This document shows positions 41,332 to 51,144 of a stretch of 64,000 nucleotides of DNA, one piece after another (the stretch's first letter is position 1; each line of letters begins with the position of its first letter). The translations under genes and the position numbers were made by a program. The notes beneath the pieces were generated by a model, which made no database searches, was not told the DNA's origin, and saw only the letters and a list, made by a program, of their open reading frames with translations. Source of the DNA: Bacteroides fragilis (GTDB lineage Bacteria > Bacteroidota > Bacteroidia > Bacteroidales > Bacteroidaceae); assembly GCF_019583405.1 (NCBI RefSeq), contig NZ_SZUU01000006.1, positions 240,068-304,067 of the forward strand. The letters are read 5' to 3'.

Positions 41332-44300
41332 ATGAATATATCCGAATTAAGTATACGACGACCGGTACTCTCAACGGTACTGACCATCATCATTTTACTC
41401 TTTGGACTGATCGGGTACAACTACCTGGGTGTCCGGGAGTATCCATCTGTAGATAACCCTATTATTTCGGTGTCCTGCTCCTATCCGGGTGCAAATGCCG
41501 ATGTAATCGAGAATCAGATCACCGAACCCCTGGAACAGAACATCAATGGTATTCCGGGCATCCGTTCGCTCTCCAGTGTCAGTCAACAGGGACAAAGCCG
41601 TATCACGGTAGAGTTTGAGCTTTCCGTCGACCTGGAAACAGCTGCCAATGACGTGCGTGACAAGGTGTCGCGGGCCCAGCGCTATCTGCCGCGCGACTGT
41701 GACCCTCCCACCGTATCGAAAGCTGACGCCGATGCCATGCCTATCCTTATGGTGGCTTTGCAAAGCGACAAACGTTCTTTGCTGGAACTCAGTGAAATTG
41801 CCGACTTGACTGTAAAGGAACAGTTACAAACGATCTCTGACGTAAGTAGTGTCTCCATTTGGGGAGAGAAACGGTACTCCATGCGTTTATGGCTCGACCC
41901 CATCAAGATGTCCGGTTACGGGATCACTCCCATCGACGTGAAGAATGCGGTAGACAAAGAGAACGTGGAACTCCCTTCCGGCAGTATCGAAGGAAATACG
42001 ACAGAGCTCACCATCCGTACCTTGGGGTTGATGCACACCGCAGAAGAATTCAACAACCTGATCATCAAAGAAGAGAACGACCGCATCATCCGTTTCAGTG
42101 ACATCGGGCGAGCTGAACTGGGCCCTGCCGACATCAAAAGTTACATGAAGATGAATGGCGTACCCATGGTGGGCATCGTTGTGATCCCCCAGCCCGGTGC
42201 CAACCATATAAAAATAGCCGATGCGGTATACGAACGTATGGAGAAGATGCAGAAAGACCTTCCGGAAGACGTGAAGTATTCTTACGGATTCGATAATACC
42301 AAATTTATCCGTGCATCTATCAATGAAGTGAAAGAAACCGTTTACGTGGCTTTCATCCTGGTTATCATTATTATTTTCCTCTTCCTGCGAGACTGGCGTG
42401 TCACACTGGTTCCCTGCATTGTGATCCCGGTATCGCTGATCGGTGCTTTCTTCGTCATGTATCTGGCGGACTTCTCCATCAACGTGCTCTCCATGCTGGC
42501 CGTTGTGCTGGCGGTGGGTTTGGTGGTAGACGACGCCATCGTAATGACGGAGAACATCTATGTACGCATCGAGAAAGGTATGCCTCCGAAAGAGGCTGGC
42601 ATCGAAGGTGCGAAAGAGATTTTCTTTGCCGTCATCTCCACCACCATTACACTGGTGGCCGTGTTCTTCCCCATCGTCTTTATGGAGGGTATGACAGGAC
42701 GTCTGTTCCGTGAATTCAGTATTGTAGTTTCCGGATCGGTGATTATCTCTTCATTCGCAGCCCTGACCTTTACTCCGATGCTTGCCACCAAACTGTTGGT
42801 AAAACGGGAAAAACAAAACTGGTTCTATATGAAAACAGAACCCTTCTTCGAAGGAATGAACCGTTTGTACAGTCGTTCACTGGCTGCTTTCCTCAACAAG
42901 CGCTGGATTTCCTTACCTTTTGTAGCCATCACAATCGGTATTATCGCTTTCTTATGGAACCACATTCCTGCAGAAATGGCTCCGCTGGAAGACCGCTCGC
43001 AAATAAGTATCAATACCCGTGGGGCCGAAGGTGTGACGTATGAATACATCCGGGACTATACGGAAGACATCAATGATCTGGTAGACTCGATCGTACCGGA
43101 TGCCGAATCGGTAACCGCCCGTGTATCGAGTGGTAGCGGTAATGTGCGCATCACGCTGAAAGACATGAAAGACCGTGACTACACCCAGATGGATGTGGCC
43201 GAAAAACTATCGGCAGCAGTACAGAAAAAGACGATGGCGCGTTCATTCGTCCAGCAGTCATCTTCTTTTGGCGGACGGCGTGGCGGTATGCCCGTCCAGT
43301 ACGTATTGCAGGCCACTAATATCGAAAAGCTACAGGAAGTACTGCCCAAGTTCATGGCGAAGGTTTACGAGAACCCGGTATTCCAGATGGCAGACGTAGA
43401 CCTGAAGTTCAGCAAGCCAGAGGCACGCATTAATATCAACCGCGACAAAGCCAGCATCATGGGGGTAAGTACACGTAACATCGCACAGACCCTGCAATAC
43501 GGTCTGAGCGGACAGCGAATGGGCTACTTCTATATGAACGGCAAGCAATATGAGATCTTAGGAGAGATCAACCGCCAGCAACGTAACACACCCGCCAATC
43601 TGAAATCAATCTACATCCGTAGTGACAAAGGCGATATGGTGCAATTGGACAACCTGATTGAACTGACCGGTGGCATCGCCCCCCCGAAACTGTATCGTTA
43701 CAATCGTTTTGTTTCGGCTACTGTTTCTGCCGGACTGGCCGAGGGAAAAACCATCGGACAGGGATTGGAAGAAATGGATAAGATAGCCAAAGAGACACTG
43801 GACGACACGTTCCGCACAGCATTAACCGGTGATTCGAAAGAGTACCGTGAAAGTTCTTCAAGCCTGATGTTTGCCTTTATTCTGGCCATTGTACTGATTT
43901 ACCTGATCCTGGCAGCACAGTTCGAAAGTTTCAAAGACCCGCTGATTATCATGCTGACCGTGCCTCTGGCCATTGCTGGTGCATTGGTATTCATGTACTT
44001 TGGAGGTATTACAATGAACATCTTCAGCCAGATCGGCATTATTATGCTGATCGGCCTGGTAGCGAAGAACGGCATCCTGATCGTAGAGTTCGCCAATCAG
44101 AAACAGGAAACAGGTGAGGATAAGATGACAGCCATCAAGGATGCGGCGTTGCAACGCCTACGTCCTATCCTGATGACAAGTGCTTCTACTATCTTAGGAC
44201 TAATCCCGCTGGCTTTCGCCTCGGGTGAAGGGTGCAACCAACGTATCGCAATGGGTACGGCTGTAGTGGGAGGTATGTTGGTATCTACCCTGCTGACCAT

Positions 44301-44367
44301 GTACATCGTACCTGCCATTTATAGTTATATTTCGACGAACCGAAGTAATAAATTAAAGCAAGAATGA
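41332..44367 (+). CDS. RND family (HAE1) inner-membrane efflux pump
   Basis: 1011 residues with twelve helices and two large periplasmic loops. The start MNISELSIRRPVLSTVLTII is typical. The proton-relay aspartates sit in LAVGLVVDDAIVMTENIYVR, and the second-half match is GLVAKNGILIVEFANQKQ. It exchanges protons for drugs, bile salts or other amphiphiles. The stop overlaps the outer-membrane factor start by 4 bases, so the three genes are translated together. Confidence 0.97.
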   Translation: MNISELSIRRPVLSTVLTIIILLFGLIGYNYLGVREYPSVDNPIISVSCSYPGANADVIENQITEPLEQNINGIPGIRSLSSVSQQGQSRITVEFELSVDLETAANDVRDKVSRAQRYLPRDCDPPTVSKADADAMPILMVALQSDKRSLLELSEIADLTVKEQLQTISDVSSVSIWGEKRYSMRLWLDPIKMSGYGITPIDVKNAVDKENVELPSGSIEGNTTELTIRTLGLMHTAEEFNNLIIKEENDRIIRFSDIGRAELGPADIKSYMKMNGVPMVGIVVIPQPGANHIKIADAVYERMEKMQKDLPEDVKYSYGFDNTKFIRASINEVKETVYVAFILVIIIIFLFLRDWRVTLVPCIVIPVSLIGAFFVMYLADFSINVLSMLAVVLAVGLVVDDAIVMTENIYVRIEKGMPPKEAGIEGAKEIFFAVISTTITLVAVFFPIVFMEGMTGRLFREFSIVVSGSVIISSFAALTFTPMLATKLLVKREKQNWFYMKTEPFFEGMNRLYSRSLAAFLNKRWISLPFVAITIGIIAFLWNHIPAEMAPLEDRSQISINTRGAEGVTYEYIRDYTEDINDLVDSIVPDAESVTARVSSGSGNVRITLKDMKDRDYTQMDVAEKLSAAVQKKTMARSFVQQSSSFGGRRGGMPVQYVLQATNIEKLQEVLPKFMAKVYENPVFQMADVDLKFSKPEARININRDKASIMGVSTRNIAQTLQYGLSGQRMGYFYMNGKQYEILGEINRQQRNTPANLKSIYIRSDKGDMVQLDNLIELTGGIAPPKLYRYNRFVSATVSAGLAEGKTIGQGLEEMDKIAKETLDDTFRTALTGDSKEYRESSSSLMFAFILAIVLIYLILAAQFESFKDPLIIMLTVPLAIAGALVFMYFGGITMNIFSQIGIIMLIGLVAKNGILIVEFANQKQETGEDKMTAIKDAALQRLRPILMTSASTILGLIPLAFASGEGCNQRIAMGTAVVGGMLVSTLLTMYIVPAIYSYISTNRSNKLKQE

Positions 44368-45689
44368 AACAGATCGTCTTATTTATTATAGCATTGTGCT
44401 GTGCTCCTTTTGCCATGCAGGCACAGCAGCCACGAATATATACCCTGAAGTCCTGCCTGGAGTATGGACTTCAGAATAACTACTCCCTGCAAATAGTCCG
44501 CAATGAAGAGCAAGTGAGCAGGAACAACGCCACCCCGGGCAACGCGGGCTACCTGCCGACACTCGATTTTACGGCAGGCTACAAGGGGACAGTGGACAAC
44601 ACCAATACCAAGGTCCGGGCTACCGGAGAATCGATAAAAGAAAACGGTGTCTTCGACCAAACCTTGAATGTGGGGCTGAACTTGAACTGGACCATCTTCG
44701 ACGGCTTTAACATCACAGCCAATTACCAGATACTGAAAGAGCTGCAACTACAGGGAGAAACCAATACCCGTATCGCCATCGAGGACCTGATAGCCAATCT
44801 GGCAGCCGAATATTACAACTATGTTCAGCAAAAAATCCGCTTGCAGAATTTCCGTTATGCGGTATCTTTGTCGAAAGAGCGCCTGCGAATCGTAGAAGAG
44901 CGTTACCACATCGGGAACTTCTCCCGCCTGGACTATCAACAGGCAAAAGTAGACTTCAACGCCGATAGTGCCAAATACATGAAACAACAGGAATTGCTGC
45001 ATACCTCGCGCATCCAGTTAAACGAACTGATGGCCAACGAAGATGTGGATCAACCGCTCGTGATAGAAGACAGCATTATAAAAGTGAATGCCGGACTTCG
45101 ATTCGAAGAGTTGTGGAATGCTACCTTACTGACCAACGCATCACTGTTGAAAGCTGAACAAAACAACACGCTCGCCATGCTGGACTATAAGAAGGTAAAC
45201 TCGCGCAACTACCCTTACCTGAAGATGAATACCGGATACGGATATACCTTCAATAAGTACGACGTTGCCGCTAATAGCCAAAGAGGTAATCTGGGAGCCA
45301 ATTTTGGAGTAACGGTAGGCTTCAACATCTTCGATGGAAATCGCCGACGCGAAAAGAACAATGCACGCATTGCCATAAAAAATGCCCGCCTTCAACGCGA
45401 ACAACTGGAACAAGGGCTGAAAGCGGACCTTAGCAATCTGTGGCAAGCCTACCAGAACAATCTGCAAATGCTGAAACTGGAACGACAAAATCTCGTAGCC
45501 GCCAAAGAGAATCACGAGATAGCCATGGAACGCTACATGCTGGGGAACCTTTCGGGCATCGAAATGCGGGAAGCGCAGAAAAGTCTACTGGATGCCGAAG
45601 AACGAATTCTGTCTGCCGAATATGACACTAAGTTATGCGAAATCTCCCTGCTACAGATCAGTGGGAAAATAACAAAATATCTGGACTAA
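44364..45689 (+). CDS. TolC-type outer membrane efflux channel
   Basis: 441 residues, signal peptide MKQIVLFIIALCCAPFAMQA. The two OEP repeats are visible: SLEYGLQNN-like SCLEYGLQNNYSLQIVRNEE, then GFNITANYQ, and in the second half GVTVGFNIFDGNRRREKNNA. The N-terminal cysteine of some lipidated members is missing. It completes the RND operon; its start overlaps the pump gene by 4 bases. A hairpin terminator at 45722-45771 closes the operon. Confidence 0.95.
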   Translation: MKQIVLFIIALCCAPFAMQAQQPRIYTLKSCLEYGLQNNYSLQIVRNEEQVSRNNATPGNAGYLPTLDFTAGYKGTVDNTNTKVRATGESIKENGVFDQTLNVGLNLNWTIFDGFNITANYQILKELQLQGETNTRIAIEDLIANLAAEYYNYVQQKIRLQNFRYAVSLSKERLRIVEERYHIGNFSRLDYQQAKVDFNADSAKYMKQQELLHTSRIQLNELMANEDVDQPLVIEDSIIKVNAGLRFEELWNATLLTNASLLKAEQNNTLAMLDYKKVNSRNYPYLKMNTGYGYTFNKYDVAANSQRGNLGANFGVTVGFNIFDGNRRREKNNARIAIKNARLQREQLEQGLKADLSNLWQAYQNNLQMLKLERQNLVAAKENHEIAMERYMLGNLSGIEMREAQKSLLDAEERILSAEYDTKLCEISLLQISGKITKYLD

Positions 45690-45721
45690 ACGTACACTTT
45701 GCCCTTCTCCTTACAACATTC

Positions 45722-45771
45722 GGGGGTGTGTCAAAACTTACCACAGAGGGAAAGACTTTTGACACGCCCCC
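45722..45771 (+). terminator. Terminator of the RND efflux operon
   Basis: A 15-bp stem with one wobble: GGGGGTGTGTCAAAA (45722-45736) with 45757-45771, followed by ACCTTTTAAG. It lies 32 bases after the TolC-type stop. Confidence 0.75.
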
Positions 45772-45816
45772 ACCTTTTAAGTCGACGGAACCGTTTGTTT
45801 TAATACAAAAGAAGCC

Positions 45817-45847
45817 TTGTATCGCCCGTTCAGATTGCTTATCTTTG
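45817..45847 (+). promoter_or_regulatory. Promoter of the amino-acid permease gene
   Basis: TTG at 45817-45819, 20 bases, TATCTTTG at 45840-45847. It lies about 100 bases before the ATG at 45947, which supports that start over longer frames reaching into the TolC gene. Confidence 0.7.
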
Positions 45848-45946
45848 CAGCCAATCCAATCACAAGAGTACGGCGGGCAAACCAAGCGATATTTCCCACG
45901 ACTCTTTGTGTACCACGTACAACTAAGTAAAAAAAGAAACAGAAAG

Positions 45947-47602
45947 ATGGGATTATTCATAAAGAAACCCTTTGAAGCCCTGTTGGCAGAGGCCAATGCG
46001 TCAGGAAGTAAATCATTGAAACGAGTATTAGGTCCCTGGAGTCTGGTAGCACTGGGTGTCGGTGTCATTATCGGAGCAGGACTCTTCTCAATCACCGGAA
46101 CCGTAGCAGCAGGCTATACAGGACCGGCCATTACACTTTCATTTGCCATTGCCGCACTGGGATGCTGTTTTGCAGGACTCTGCTATGCGGAATTTGCTTC
46201 CATGATTCCGGTTGCCGGAAGTGCCTATACCTATTCATATGCCACCATGGGCGAACTGATTGCCTGGATCATCGGTTGGGACCTTGTCCTTGAATATACA
46301 GTAGCGGCTACCACTGTCAGTATCAGTTGGAGCAGATACCTCGTGGTCTTCCTTGAAGGGCTCAACATACATCTTCCGCAAGCACTAACCGCCTGCCCGT
46401 GGGATGGAGGAATCGTCAATATCCCTGCATTCCTGATCGTGGTACTGATGAGTATCTTCCTGATTCGCGGTACGGAAGGCAGCTCCATCTTTAACGGTAT
46501 CGTAGTATTCCTCAAAGTATCGGTGATCGCTATTTTTGTCGTATTGGGCTGGAAATATATCAATGCGGATAACTATACTCCATACATTCCCGCCAATACA
46601 GGCACACTTGGAGAGTATGGGATTTCGGGTGTCTTACGCGGGGCAGCTATTGTCTTTTTTGCTTTTTTAGGATTCGATGCTGTCAGTACGGCCGCCCAGG
46701 AAACAAAGAACCCGAAACGAAATATGCCGATCGGTATCCTGGTATCACTCCTTGTTTGTACTGTGCTCTATATGCTGTTTGCCCACGTAATGACGGGAGT
46801 TGCCCACTACACCGAGTTTAGCGGACAACAGGGCATTGCACCGGTAGCTATTGCCATCGAACATATGGGGCATACCGATGCGGCAGGCATCATCCATCCG
46901 GACTATCCCTGGTTGAACCGTGCTATCGTTCTTGCCATCCTGTTCGGTTACTGTTCTGTAATTATGGTCACTCTATTGGGACAAAGCCGCGTCTTCCTGA
47001 GTATGAGCCATGACGGTCTGCTCCCTCCATTCTTCTCGCACATCAATGAAAAGTTTCGCACACCGGCACGCAGCAATCTCCTGTTCATGCTGATAGTAGG
47101 TTTATTGGCTGCATTCGTCCCGGCACGCCTTGCAGGAGAGATGACCAGCATCGGCACACTGATGGCTTTCACACTGGTATGTGCCGCCGTATTGGTAGTA
47201 CGAAAGACCATGCCGGATATCCCCCGTTCTTTTAAAACTCCGTTTGTGCCACTCGTCCCGATTTTAGGAATACTCACCTGCCTGTGCATGATGCTTTTCC
47301 TTCCCGCCGATACTTGGATACGTCTGGTATTGTGGATGCTCATCGGGTTGGATATTTACGTTGGCTATGGTATGAAGCACAGCAAACTGGAACAAGGCGT
47401 GAAAAACCGCCGGGGACAATCGGCACTGAACATGATCGGTATCGCACTGTCTGTGCTTTGTGTCATCACCGGGCTATGGCACCAGCAGACGGTGGGTTGG
47501 GACGAAAGTAAAGTATTGCTGATAATCTCATTCGTTTTCGCATTCACGCATTGTGCATATTATATGATGCGTATCTGGAAAGGGACAGCGAAGCAAAAAT
47601 AG
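45947..47602 (+). CDS. APC superfamily amino-acid permease
   Basis: 551 residues from the ATG at 45947, with about fourteen helices. The family signature VALGVGVIIGAGLFSITGTV is near the N-terminus, followed by AGPAITLSF-like GYTGPAITLSFAIAALGCCF, a YAEFASMIPVAGSAYTYSYA segment and FFAFLGFDAVSTAAQETKNP. These fit cationic amino-acid transporters of the YfnA/CAT type; substrate not certain. A long inverted repeat at 47614-47674 ends it. Confidence 0.93.
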   Translation: MGLFIKKPFEALLAEANASGSKSLKRVLGPWSLVALGVGVIIGAGLFSITGTVAAGYTGPAITLSFAIAALGCCFAGLCYAEFASMIPVAGSAYTYSYATMGELIAWIIGWDLVLEYTVAATTVSISWSRYLVVFLEGLNIHLPQALTACPWDGGIVNIPAFLIVVLMSIFLIRGTEGSSIFNGIVVFLKVSVIAIFVVLGWKYINADNYTPYIPANTGTLGEYGISGVLRGAAIVFFAFLGFDAVSTAAQETKNPKRNMPIGILVSLLVCTVLYMLFAHVMTGVAHYTEFSGQQGIAPVAIAIEHMGHTDAAGIIHPDYPWLNRAIVLAILFGYCSVIMVTLLGQSRVFLSMSHDGLLPPFFSHINEKFRTPARSNLLFMLIVGLLAAFVPARLAGEMTSIGTLMAFTLVCAAVLVVRKTMPDIPRSFKTPFVPLVPILGILTCLCMMLFLPADTWIRLVLWMLIGLDIYVGYGMKHSKLEQGVKNRRGQSALNMIGIALSVLCVITGLWHQQTVGWDESKVLLIISFVFAFTHCAYYMMRIWKGTAKQK

Positions 47603-47613
47603 TCTAAAAACGA

Positions 47614-47674
47614 GTTCACCACAGATTACACAGATTATTTATTACGTAGATAATCTGTGTAATCTGTGGTGAAC
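47614..47674. terminator. Perfect 24-bp inverted repeat, bidirectional terminator
   Basis: 47614-47637 pairs exactly with 47651-47674 around a 13-base loop. It starts GTTCACCACAGATTACACAG. It sits between the convergent permease and GH89 genes. The long perfect arms, without T-runs, suggest an intergenic repeat family as well as a transcription stop. Confidence 0.75.
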
Positions 47675-47685
47675 TTTGCGATATA

Positions 47686-49842
47686 CTATTCCACCGCTTG
47701 CATCACCCGCTTCGCTGTTTCAATGCAATCTCCTTCAGCCTCCGCCGAATAGGGATTAGTGGCTTTGGTCCAAGGTTCTTCCACTGCATAGAAATCAATT
47801 TTCTCCGGGGTTTTACCTTCCAGTTTCTGAGAGAGAGAATCGAAATAAAGCTTCCAACGCATATAATAGAAATCCTTCAGTAATCCGTTCCACTCTTTGT
47901 GAGCATAATCACGAAGTCCGCCATAATCGGCTGCATTCCGGTTGCCCCAGGTCGTAATCTGCACACGGGCATTCCACTCATACAAAGCCTTTTCTTCGGA
48001 TGTACCACCCAACGTCCGCGCCTCTTCAATCCACTTTCCTACGCGAAACTCCGGGCGGGTACCCAACAACTGATCCTGCAACAGAATCAGGTTCAGGAAC
48101 TTCTGAGAAGCCATTCCGAAGAGTTCTTTATCACCACTCCGGTAAGCAGCAGTAACCGCCTTCTGCATCAGCCTGCCCTTCTCTGCGAGTGCCTGCCGAA
48201 CGATATCCACCAGATCGTACTCAAAATTATTGTTTCCTTTATAACGATCGGCCACAGATACCATCAGGCGTGCAGCCTCAATCACATCTTGCGGACGGTA
48301 GTAATCTTTCATTTCCGACCAACTGGACACCTGGTACACATCTTCCGCCGGACGTGCACAGAATACGGATTCGTGTGTACCTTGCTGCGTCAGGTTCTTC
48401 GGTGAATTATAAATGGAGTTCGCCAGTTTGGTCCAGGCAGCCTGTACCACCGGATCATCTGCACCGTAACGTGCTTTCACATACTCCTTCAACCATTCCT
48501 CTTTCGTAAACCGCTCTGCACGCCAAGGCAGTTCCATCACCAGTTCGTACATCACAGGATTATTCTCTATTCCCTCAGGGGTCATCCCCACACCTTTAAG
48601 TGTAGAACCTGCGTGCGGATCGGCTTTAGCGAGATAAAAATTATCGATCACATTATCCATCTTTCCGTGCAGTCCGACATTACCACCGTAATTCAGCAAC
48701 ATACAGTATACCCAGTCGTGCTGTCCGTATCCGTTTTTGCGATACCATTCGGAAGTGGAATCTCCCCACTGAGGACGGCACTCACTGGTCAGGTCAAGTA
48801 TCAGCAAGTCTCCAGCTTTCAGGTTCTCAATCATCTTCGGACGCGGATTTGCCTGCCAGGCCTGCGCCACCCAGACAGCTTTCGGATTAGCCTTCTTCAT
48901 GGCTTTCATCACAGCCTTACCTGCCGCATCGAGATCCACGCCTGCCGTATTGCCTCCTTCATGGAAGGGGTCCATGGAGTAAAAGTCAGCTTTCCCGTAT
49001 AGTTTCTCAAGCTCTTTATAGTAGAGAGAAGAGATTTCCTCAAAACGCGGGTCGCTTGGTTGCAGGAATGCCGGACGGCGATAGCCACACCATGTTCCCG
49101 GATCGGATACGTTCAATCCGAGTTTCTCTTTCGCATTATGGGGCACCATGCCGCAATAACCCGGAAGAACCGGTTCGATGCCGTATTCACGCATACGCTT
49201 CAGGATTTTCTTCTGTAAAGCAATCTGCCGGGTATACCAGCTATCCGGATTAGGTCCGCCCCAGCCTTCAAGGTTATTCATCAGCCACCAGGCAAAAAAG
49301 CCCGGACCGGATATGAATTCATTTATTTCGGTTTTGGTATATCCCAACTTATCAAGCACGTTATACCACACAGCCTCTGCCCCGGTCACAGCCAAAGGGA
49401 TATTGATGCCGTGCAGAGCCATCCAGTCTATTTCTTTCTCCCATCGGTCCCAATCCCAGAAAGCCATGGAGTAAGAGAAAGTACAATAATTCAAATCATA
49501 ACGGTAAGGCAGGGTCGTTTCTCTCCGTTCTTTCTTTGTCACCGGAGGAAGCACAGCCGGCAGTTTCGCCTGCATTCCGTTCCAGGAAAGGTGGATACCG
49601 GCATAATACTTCAGATACCAATTCAACCCGGTAGCGATGCTCACGTAATTGTTTCCACGGATAACGACTTTATCACCCTTCTGATCGAGTTCAAAAAAGT
49701 CGGTACCGGACTTCACTTGCTCGATAATAAACTTCTTCGAAGCTCCTTTGTCTATGCGCTCCAACAAGCCGGTCACCGGAGAAGCCATTGTCAAAGAAGT
49801 AACACAAAGTAAGATTGTTAATAGTATTGATTTACGATTCAT
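47686..49842 (-). CDS. GH89 alpha-N-acetylglucosaminidase
   Basis: 718 residues with signal MNRKSILLTILLCVTSLTMA. GH89 enzymes remove terminal alpha-linked GlcNAc, for example from gastric mucin or heparan sulfate; human NAGLU is in the family. Matching segments: GIHLSWNGMQAKLPAVLPPV, then DLNYCTFSYSMAFWDWDRWE, MALHGINIPLAVTGAEAVWY and GYCGMVPHNAKEKLG. The expected acid/base Glu is in DPFHEGGN (about residue 292) and the nucleophile in GVGMTPEGIENNPV (about 419). Exported. It precedes the acyltransferase gene in map order on the same strand. Confidence 0.95.
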   Translation of the reverse strand: MNRKSILLTILLCVTSLTMASPVTGLLERIDKGASKKFIIEQVKSGTDFFELDQKGDKVVIRGNNYVSIATGLNWYLKYYAGIHLSWNGMQAKLPAVLPPVTKKERRETTLPYRYDLNYCTFSYSMAFWDWDRWEKEIDWMALHGINIPLAVTGAEAVWYNVLDKLGYTKTEINEFISGPGFFAWWLMNNLEGWGGPNPDSWYTRQIALQKKILKRMREYGIEPVLPGYCGMVPHNAKEKLGLNVSDPGTWCGYRRPAFLQPSDPRFEEISSLYYKELEKLYGKADFYSMDPFHEGGNTAGVDLDAAGKAVMKAMKKANPKAVWVAQAWQANPRPKMIENLKAGDLLILDLTSECRPQWGDSTSEWYRKNGYGQHDWVYCMLLNYGGNVGLHGKMDNVIDNFYLAKADPHAGSTLKGVGMTPEGIENNPVMYELVMELPWRAERFTKEEWLKEYVKARYGADDPVVQAAWTKLANSIYNSPKNLTQQGTHESVFCARPAEDVYQVSSWSEMKDYYRPQDVIEAARLMVSVADRYKGNNNFEYDLVDIVRQALAEKGRLMQKAVTAAYRSGDKELFGMASQKFLNLILLQDQLLGTRPEFRVGKWIEEARTLGGTSEEKALYEWNARVQITTWGNRNAADYGGLRDYAHKEWNGLLKDFYYMRWKLYFDSLSQKLEGKTPEKIDFYAVEEPWTKATNPYSAEAEGDCIETAKRVMQAVE

Positions 49843-49866
49843 AAATAATATGCTTTAATTACTGTT

Positions 49867-51012
49867 TTATCCCATAATCCATTTCGCCTTCTTGCCCAGC
49901 ACACGATAGACAGCCCACACAATCAGCCACGAAACACCAAATGCCATGACAGACGCCACCGGTATCTGAATGCCCAGAGGCACACCCAACGTACGTACCA
50001 ACAGTACGGAAGGACCGGTAAAGAAATAGTGTATCATATAGATACCGAAACCACACAAAGTGAGATTGGCAAGCGCTTTCTTGATTCCCTCCGAACGGAA
50101 GTTAACCTTTTTGCAAAGCATAAACACCGGGATGGTCATCATCACTACATTCAGCGAACAGTAAGTGAAGAAGAGCTCAAGCATCTCGTCACTGTATTCC
50201 GGCAAAGCCGTGATGTAACGGAAGCCAAAGAAGGTAACGGCATATCCTATCACAAACATTAGCAGACCGATTGCCAGAATCTTACCCAACGACCAGTCAA
50301 GGTTACGCAGATAGTGTCCTAATAACAGATAGCCATTGAAACCGGCAAAGTAATAAAACATGCCGAACGCATTCCATGAACAGGTTCCCCAAAGATATTG
50401 CGCTACAAACTGATTGTAGTACGGCAATAACAGAGTGACAGCCCATGCACCGAGGAACCACAACTTCGCCTTATCCGATGCTTTCTCCACCCAGGCAGAG
50501 AAGACGGGAAGATAAAGATACAAGCCGATCAACAGGTAAATATACCACATGTGTACATCTACAATGGAGAAATTAAAAGGAATCTGAGCAATGTAATCCA
50601 AAGAGATGGACAGCGACTGGCGCATCACTTCCTCACCCGAGTAAGGGAAAAAGTCGAGAATAATTTCGGGCTTGATGCCCAACAGACCGGTAATCCAGGG
50701 AAAAAGGTTGTAGATGACCGACCAGATGAGGAATGGCCATAAAACACGGGGGATACGTTTCTTATAAAAGACAGAGACTTCGCCGCGCACCGGCAGAAGC
50801 AGGGCTCCGGTAATCATCACGAACAGCGGTACGCAAGGACGAAGCAATGCCCCGTAGATGGCACCCCAAAGTTTGATTTCGTCAATATTAGGGGCAGTGC
50901 CCGGATAAAAGTTGAAAGGGTCCGTGCAGTGGCAACAGACAACGGTAAACATGGCAACGAAACGGACAACGTCCAGCCAGACAATGTGTTGAGGATTTTT
51001 CTGTAGTTCCAT
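49867..51012 (-). CDS. Membrane acyltransferase (OafA/acyltransferase 3 type)
   Basis: 381 residues with about ten helices. The family start is WLDVVRFVAMFTVVCCHCTD, with the catalytic histidine expected in VCCHCTD. Further segments include RVLWPFLIWSVIYNLFPWIT and GFGIYMIHYFFTGPSVLLVR. Such proteins O-acetylate or succinylate surface polysaccharides or lipids. It lies upstream of the GH89 gene with 24 bases between, so they are probably co-transcribed; a shared glycan target is possible but unproven. Confidence 0.9.
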   Translation of the reverse strand: MELQKNPQHIVWLDVVRFVAMFTVVCCHCTDPFNFYPGTAPNIDEIKLWGAIYGALLRPCVPLFVMITGALLLPVRGEVSVFYKKRIPRVLWPFLIWSVIYNLFPWITGLLGIKPEIILDFFPYSGEEVMRQSLSISLDYIAQIPFNFSIVDVHMWYIYLLIGLYLYLPVFSAWVEKASDKAKLWFLGAWAVTLLLPYYNQFVAQYLWGTCSWNAFGMFYYFAGFNGYLLLGHYLRNLDWSLGKILAIGLLMFVIGYAVTFFGFRYITALPEYSDEMLELFFTYCSLNVVMMTIPVFMLCKKVNFRSEGIKKALANLTLCGFGIYMIHYFFTGPSVLLVRTLGVPLGIQIPVASVMAFGVSWLIVWAVYRVLGKKAKWIMG

Positions 51013-51058
51013 CGGGGAATTGTTTTACTGATAATGATTAAGGTGTTTATAATAAGAA

Positions 51059-51090
51059 AGGCATCTGTATAACACAGCATACAGACGCCT
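51059..51090 (-). terminator. Terminator of the fumarase gene
   Basis: 51059-51070 and 51079-51090 form a 12-bp stem with one G-T wobble (AGGC-TCTGTAT arms). On the minus strand it is followed by TTCTTATT. It lies 55 bases after the fumarase stop and before the acyltransferase gene. Confidence 0.7.
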
Positions 51091-51144
51091 CTCACTCGAG
51101 TTAACATGATAAATAACCAATATTAATGACCACTCACCATATTC

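Noticed and set aside
45635..45946. Longer N-terminus for the APC permease
   Set aside because: It overlaps the TolC-type gene, crosses a terminator and a promoter, and has no membrane-protein character; the ATG at 45947 is preferred.
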